DNA of 30,594 bases from Corynebacterium sp. (GTDB lineage Bacteria; Actinomycetota; Actinomycetes; Mycobacteriales; Mycobacteriaceae), in the NCBI RefSeq assembly GCF_022712275.1, contig NZ_JALAGU010000005.1, forward strand, positions 1 through 30,594, written 5' to 3'. A model generated the notes under the pieces. The model ran no database searches. It had not been told where the DNA came from and saw nothing but the letters and a program-made list of their open reading frames with translations. Positions 28,210-30,594 of the stretch are shown here, piece by piece. The position numbers were made by a program, and so were the translations under genes. Numbering within the stretch: position 1 is the stretch's first letter; every line of letters begins with the position of its first letter.

Positions 28210-29475
28210 ATGGCTGTCCAGGACATCACCGCCTACGCCCACCTCACCGACGAGGACGTGAAGGAGATCGGGCGTCGCCTCACCGCACTCGAGAAGAAGC
28301 ACCGAGACTCGCTCGGCGCGAAGGACGCCGGCTACATCAAGGGTCTCATCCGCACCCAGCGTGGTCTCGACCTCGCCGCCCGGGCCGGCACCGTCGCGTC
28401 CCCCGCGATCGCGATGCCCGCCGCCGCGGTGCTCGGTGTGGCCAAGATCCTCGAGAACCTCGAGATCGGCCACAACGTCATGCACGGCCAGTGGGACTGG
28501 ATGAACGACCCTGAAATCCATTCCTCGACATGGGAGTGGGACAACACCGGCCCCTCGTCCGGCTGGAAGCACTCCCACAACGTGGTGCACCACACGTACA
28601 CGAACATCGTAGGTATGGACAACGACATCGGCTACGGCATCCTGCGTGTCACCCGTGACCGCAAATGGAAGCCGTCCACGCTGGCGCAGCCGTTGACGAA
28701 TGTCATCCTGGCGTCCCTCTTCGAGGTTGCCGTGGGATTCTACGATGTCGAGCTCGGCCGCTACTTCGCCAGGAAGCAGACCTGGGAGGAGACGAAGCCG
28801 CGGCTCATCGAGACCGTCCTCAAGGTCGGCAAGCAGTGGGGCAAGGACTACGTCGCCTTCCCCGCCGTCGCCGCCGGCGTCGGCGTCCTTCTCGGCAAGA
28901 AGGGAGGACGCCGCGCCTCGGCGAGAAAGCGCGCCAAGGCCGCCGGAAAGGCTGCCCTCGTGGCCAACCTCATGCGCAATGTGTGGGCCTACGCGGTGAT
29001 CTTCTGCGGCCACTTCCCCGATGACGTGGAGACCTTCACCAAGCGGACGCTGGAGGAGGAGTCCCGCGGCGACTGGTACCTGCGGCAGATGCTCGGCTCG
29101 GCGAACTTCCACGGTGGCAAGGTGCTGACGATCATGTCCGGCAACCTCAACTACCAGATCGAGCACCACCTCTTCCCCGACATGCCGTCGAACCACCTGG
29201 AGGAGATCGCCGAGGAGGTGCAGGCCATCGCCGAGGAGTACGGGCTGCCGTACAACACCGACAGCTTCCCGAAGCAGTTCCTGCAGGTACAGAAGACACT
29301 GCTCAAGCTGTCACTGCCGAACTCGATGCTGCAGGCGGACGCCTCGAACGCGCCGGAGGTCCGGTCGGACGCGGCGTTCACCGGGAACCCGGAGATCGCG
29401 GCGCAGACCGGTCACCGGCAACTGCGCAAGGGGCTCGCGCTGCTGAAGAAGGCGCGGCCGAAGATCCTGGCGTAG
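28210..29475 (+). CDS. Membrane fatty-acid (acyl-CoA) desaturase, DesA3-like
   Basis: A 421-residue di-iron membrane desaturase. The histidine boxes are in order. GHNVMH has His88 and His92, KHSHNVVHH has His121, 123, 127 and 128, and QIEHHLFP has His319 and 320. His268 in CGHFP may also bind metal. Hydrophobic stretches lie near 62-82, 160-178 and 213-228. By analogy with DesA3 it probably introduces a delta-9 double bond into stearoyl-CoA. Regiospecificity cannot be read from sequence. ATG 28210 has AAGGAG at normal spacing. It is the second gene of the operon with the ferredoxin reductase, and a terminator follows. Confidence 0.93.
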   Translation: MAVQDITAYAHLTDEDVKEIGRRLTALEKKHRDSLGAKDAGYIKGLIRTQRGLDLAARAGTVASPAIAMPAAAVLGVAKILENLEIGHNVMHGQWDWMNDPEIHSSTWEWDNTGPSSGWKHSHNVVHHTYTNIVGMDNDIGYGILRVTRDRKWKPSTLAQPLTNVILASLFEVAVGFYDVELGRYFARKQTWEETKPRLIETVLKVGKQWGKDYVAFPAVAAGVGVLLGKKGGRRASARKRAKAAGKAALVANLMRNVWAYAVIFCGHFPDDVETFTKRTLEEESRGDWYLRQMLGSANFHGGKVLTIMSGNLNYQIEHHLFPDMPSNHLEEIAEEVQAIAEEYGLPYNTDSFPKQFLQVQKTLLKLSLPNSMLQADASNAPEVRSDAAFTGNPEIAAQTGHRQLRKGLALLKKARPKILA

Positions 29476-29482
29476 TCGGGAG

Positions 29483-29516
29483 GTCCTTCCGGAAGGACGC
29501 TGAGGGCGTCCTCAGC
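29483..29516. terminator. Bidirectional terminator after the desaturase
   Basis: A perfect 16-base palindrome (29483-29498) is followed at once by GCTGAGG (29499-29505) and CCTCAGC (29510-29516). The second hairpin overlaps the stop codon of the convergent secreted-protein gene. Confidence 0.6.
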
Positions 29517-29943
29517 GGATCTCGGTCTGGTTGAAGACCATCCCTCCGGGGCCCGTCTGCCAGCTCACGTCCACTCCGGCGTCGATACCGGCAGCCTGGC
29601 GGACCGGGCCGTCGATCACGTGCTGGACGGTACTCAGGACCGCCACCGTCGTAGACGGTCCGGACGTGGTGACCAGTGCGTCTCCTGCAGAACCGGCGGT
29701 CGCACCGACCGGGACAGCGGACAGCGCCTGTGCCATAGTCGGGTCGACGTACACGTGACCCGACTGCGGGTAGAGAAACTGATCGGGGGTCGACGCAGGG
29801 GCGGCGGACGACAACGGTGCTGCCGGGGCCACAGAGGCCGCAGAGGCCGCCGGTGCGGCGAGAGATGCGACAGCCACCCCGGCGAGTGCCAGGGTGGACG
29901 CGGTGAGGGCAGTTCGGGTGAGGGTCCGGTTCAGTCTCATCAT
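29512..29943 (-). CDS. Small secreted protein of unknown function
   Basis: A 143-residue protein with a clear Sec signal peptide. A basic start (MMRLNRTLTRTALTAS) is followed by a hydrophobic stretch ending in SLAAPAASAAS, with probable signal peptidase cleavage after an A-x-A near residues 30-36. There is no lipobox cysteine. The mature part is Ala/Pro/Ser-rich, then has a YPQSGHVYVDPTMAQALS block and a small C-terminal domain. I do not recognise the family. ATG 29943 has minus-strand TAGGGT 8 bases upstream. ATG 29940 next to it is equally possible. It neighbours the rearranged lipoprotein-like locus and may belong to the same surface island. Confidence 0.78.
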   Translation of the reverse strand: MMRLNRTLTRTALTASTLALAGVAVASLAAPAASAASVAPAAPLSSAAPASTPDQFLYPQSGHVYVDPTMAQALSAVPVGATAGSAGDALVTTSGPSTTVAVLSTVQHVIDGPVRQAAGIDAGVDVSWQTGPGGMVFNQTEIR

Positions 29944-29951
29944 GGACCCCG

Positions 29952-29957
29952 ACCCTA
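29952..29957 (-). promoter_or_regulatory. -10 box of the secreted-protein gene (leaderless)
   Basis: Minus-strand TAGGGT ends 8 bases before ATG 29943. A GGGGT in between is a weak ribosome binding site alternative. Confidence 0.4.
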
Positions 29958-30064
29958 CGCGACCGAACCGTTGCTGTCGGTCAGTTCCAGAGGATGTCGT
30001 CGACATCCTCGAGCCCGGCCGACGCGGCGTCGAAGGTGAAACCCAGACCGGTCGGCGTGATTCC

Positions 30065-30210
30065 CCTCGCTCTTCGACTGCCGGCTGAGCACCGCACCAC
30101 GGTAGACCTTGCCGGTCTCCAGCTCACCGGCGTCTGACGGCAGGAGGTCAGCCTCAGGGATGTCACAGTCCTCACTGCCACCCATGAGGATGTAGTCGGC
30201 GCCGTTGCCG
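30065..30210 (-). repeat. Left arm of an inverted duplication
   Basis: Encodes the GADYILMGGSE...AVLSRQSK domain on the minus strand. About 96% of compared bases match the plus-strand copy starting near 30455. Differences include GACTGTGAC against GCCTGTGCC. Confidence 0.85.
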
Positions 30211-30262
30211 TCGTCGTCCACGGCTCCCATGCCGGCCCGTGACGAACTGGTAGCTCTCCGGG

Positions 30263-30594
30263 GTGTCGGCGAGCTCGCCGTCTCCGGAACCGGACCCCTC
30301 GGACGACGAGTCATCCGACGAGGCGTCGTCACCGGCAGCGGAGGAGTTCGTGGAGTCAGTGGAGTCAGCGGAGTCAGCGGAGTCAGCGGAGTCAGCGGAG
30401 TCAGCGGAGTCAGAGGAGACAGAGGAGTCAGAGGAGTCCGCGGACGCCGACGCCGGCAAGGGCGCCGACTACATCCTCATGGGCGGCAGTGAGGCCTGTG
30501 CCATCCCTGAGGCTGACCTCCTGCCGGCAGACGCCGGTGAGCTGGAGACCGGCAAGGTCTACCGTGGTGCGGTGCTCAGCCGGCAGTCGAAGAG
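30263..30594 (+). CDS. Inverted second copy of the GADYILMGG domain, cut by the window edge
   Basis: A plus-strand frame opens after a TAG at 30251-30253 and runs to the window end. It reads an acidic Pro/Ser stretch, an Glu-Ser-Ala repeat (30353-30442), then GKGADYILMGGSEACAIPEADLLPADAGELETGKVYRG. The domain from 30455 on is nearly identical to the minus-strand copy and is intact as far as seen. The first GTG (30263) is a guess, with no signal peptide or ribosome binding site. The repeat in this direction uses the rare Ser codon TCA, so the linker may be antisense to the real coding strand. Only the domain itself is well supported. Confidence 0.4.
   Translation, partial: MSASSPSPEPDPSDDESSDEASSPAAEEFVESVESAESAESAESAESAESEETEESEESADADAGKGADYILMGGSEACAIPEADLLPADAGELETGKVYRGAVLSRQSK
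30353..30442. repeat. Ten imperfect 9-bp tandem repeats
   Basis: Ten consecutive 9-base units of the GAGTCAGCG type. The second to sixth (30362-30406) are identical, and the last four diverge. Read on the minus strand they encode Asp-Ser-Ala, on the plus strand Glu-Ser-Ala. Length changes would keep the frame. Confidence 0.9.

Larger units (their letters stand above)
29981..30459 (-). pseudogene. Acidic-linker surface-protein fragment with two frameshifts
   Basis: Three frames together spell one protein. An Asp/Ser/Ala linker (30459 to about 30240) ends in GELADTPESYQFVTG. The next frame reads MGAVDDDGNGADYILMGG...GAVLSRQSKSEG. A third gives GITPTGLGFTFDAASAGLEDVDDILWN then stop at 29981. 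Removing one base near 30231-30239 and one from the C-run at 30063-30066 restores a single frame. The minus frame is closed upstream by a stop at 30469-30471, so the N-terminus is missing. Codon use favours this strand for the linker (Asp GAC, Ser TCC). The protein is probably a secreted or lipoprotein-type surface protein of unknown function. Confidence 0.6.

Noticed and set aside
27301..29196. 631-codon minus-strand open frame opposite the reductase and desaturase
   Set aside because: It crosses two genes with strong motifs and ribosome binding sites. Its translation has no domain pattern and it has no plausible start signal.
30353..30442. CRISPR array
   Set aside because: The units are 9 bp, contiguous without spacers, and encode a peptide repeat.

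Overview
The window is chromosomal DNA from a high-GC actinobacterium, most probably Corynebacterium. Supporting signs are the secE-nusG-rplK-rplA-rplJ-rplL block, a classic menaquinone gene neighbourhood, a mycobacterial-type ferredoxin reductase plus acyl desaturase pair, a perfect GlxR/CRP-type operator, and very frequent leaderless gene starts. No phage, transposase or CRISPR locus is visible. All names come from reading protein motifs and order, without database searches.

Layout. (1) 1-6300: translation and transcription genes on the minus strand (secE, nusG, rplK, rplA, rplJ, rplL), ending in a DUF3068-type membrane protein. A plus-strand lipase sits between rplA and rplJ. (2) 6370-7240: four minus-strand tRNA genes (Trp, Met, Thr, Tyr), with tRNA-Trp just ahead of secE. 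(3) 7348-23962: the menaquinone region, holding a polyprenyl diphosphate synthase, menJ, menG, a mannosyltransferase, a DUF3592 protein, menD, a UvrA-like ABC ATPase, menC, menB, a Pit phosphate permease with a small partner, a DUF3349 protein, menE and menA. (4) 23976-25160: a frameshifted and truncated NUDIX gene, a DUF4229 protein and a coiled-coil membrane protein. (5) 25320-26881: rmlC-rmlA for dTDP-rhamnose. (6) 27019-29475: the reductase-desaturase operon. (7) 29512-30594: a secreted protein, then a rearranged locus with two nearly identical lipoprotein-like domains in inverted orientation.

How the genes work together. MenD, MenC, MenE, MenB, MenA and MenG, with the polyprenyl synthase and MenJ, cover most of the route from isochorismate to a partly saturated menaquinone. 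The isochorismate synthase, MenH and the DHNA-CoA thioesterase are not in the window. RmlA/RmlC and the mannosyltransferase feed cell-envelope synthesis, and the reductase passes electrons to the desaturase.

Main oddities. Thirteen genes, including all the men genes, have a -10-like hexamer ending 6-8 bases before the start codon and no ribosome binding site, which predicts leaderless mRNAs. menC and menB start only 22 bp apart with overlapping divergent -10 boxes. Two related ~97-bp palindromic elements bracket the UvrA-like gene. An 8-bp tandem duplication breaks a NUDIX box. The right edge carries an inverted duplication with two apparent one-base insertions.
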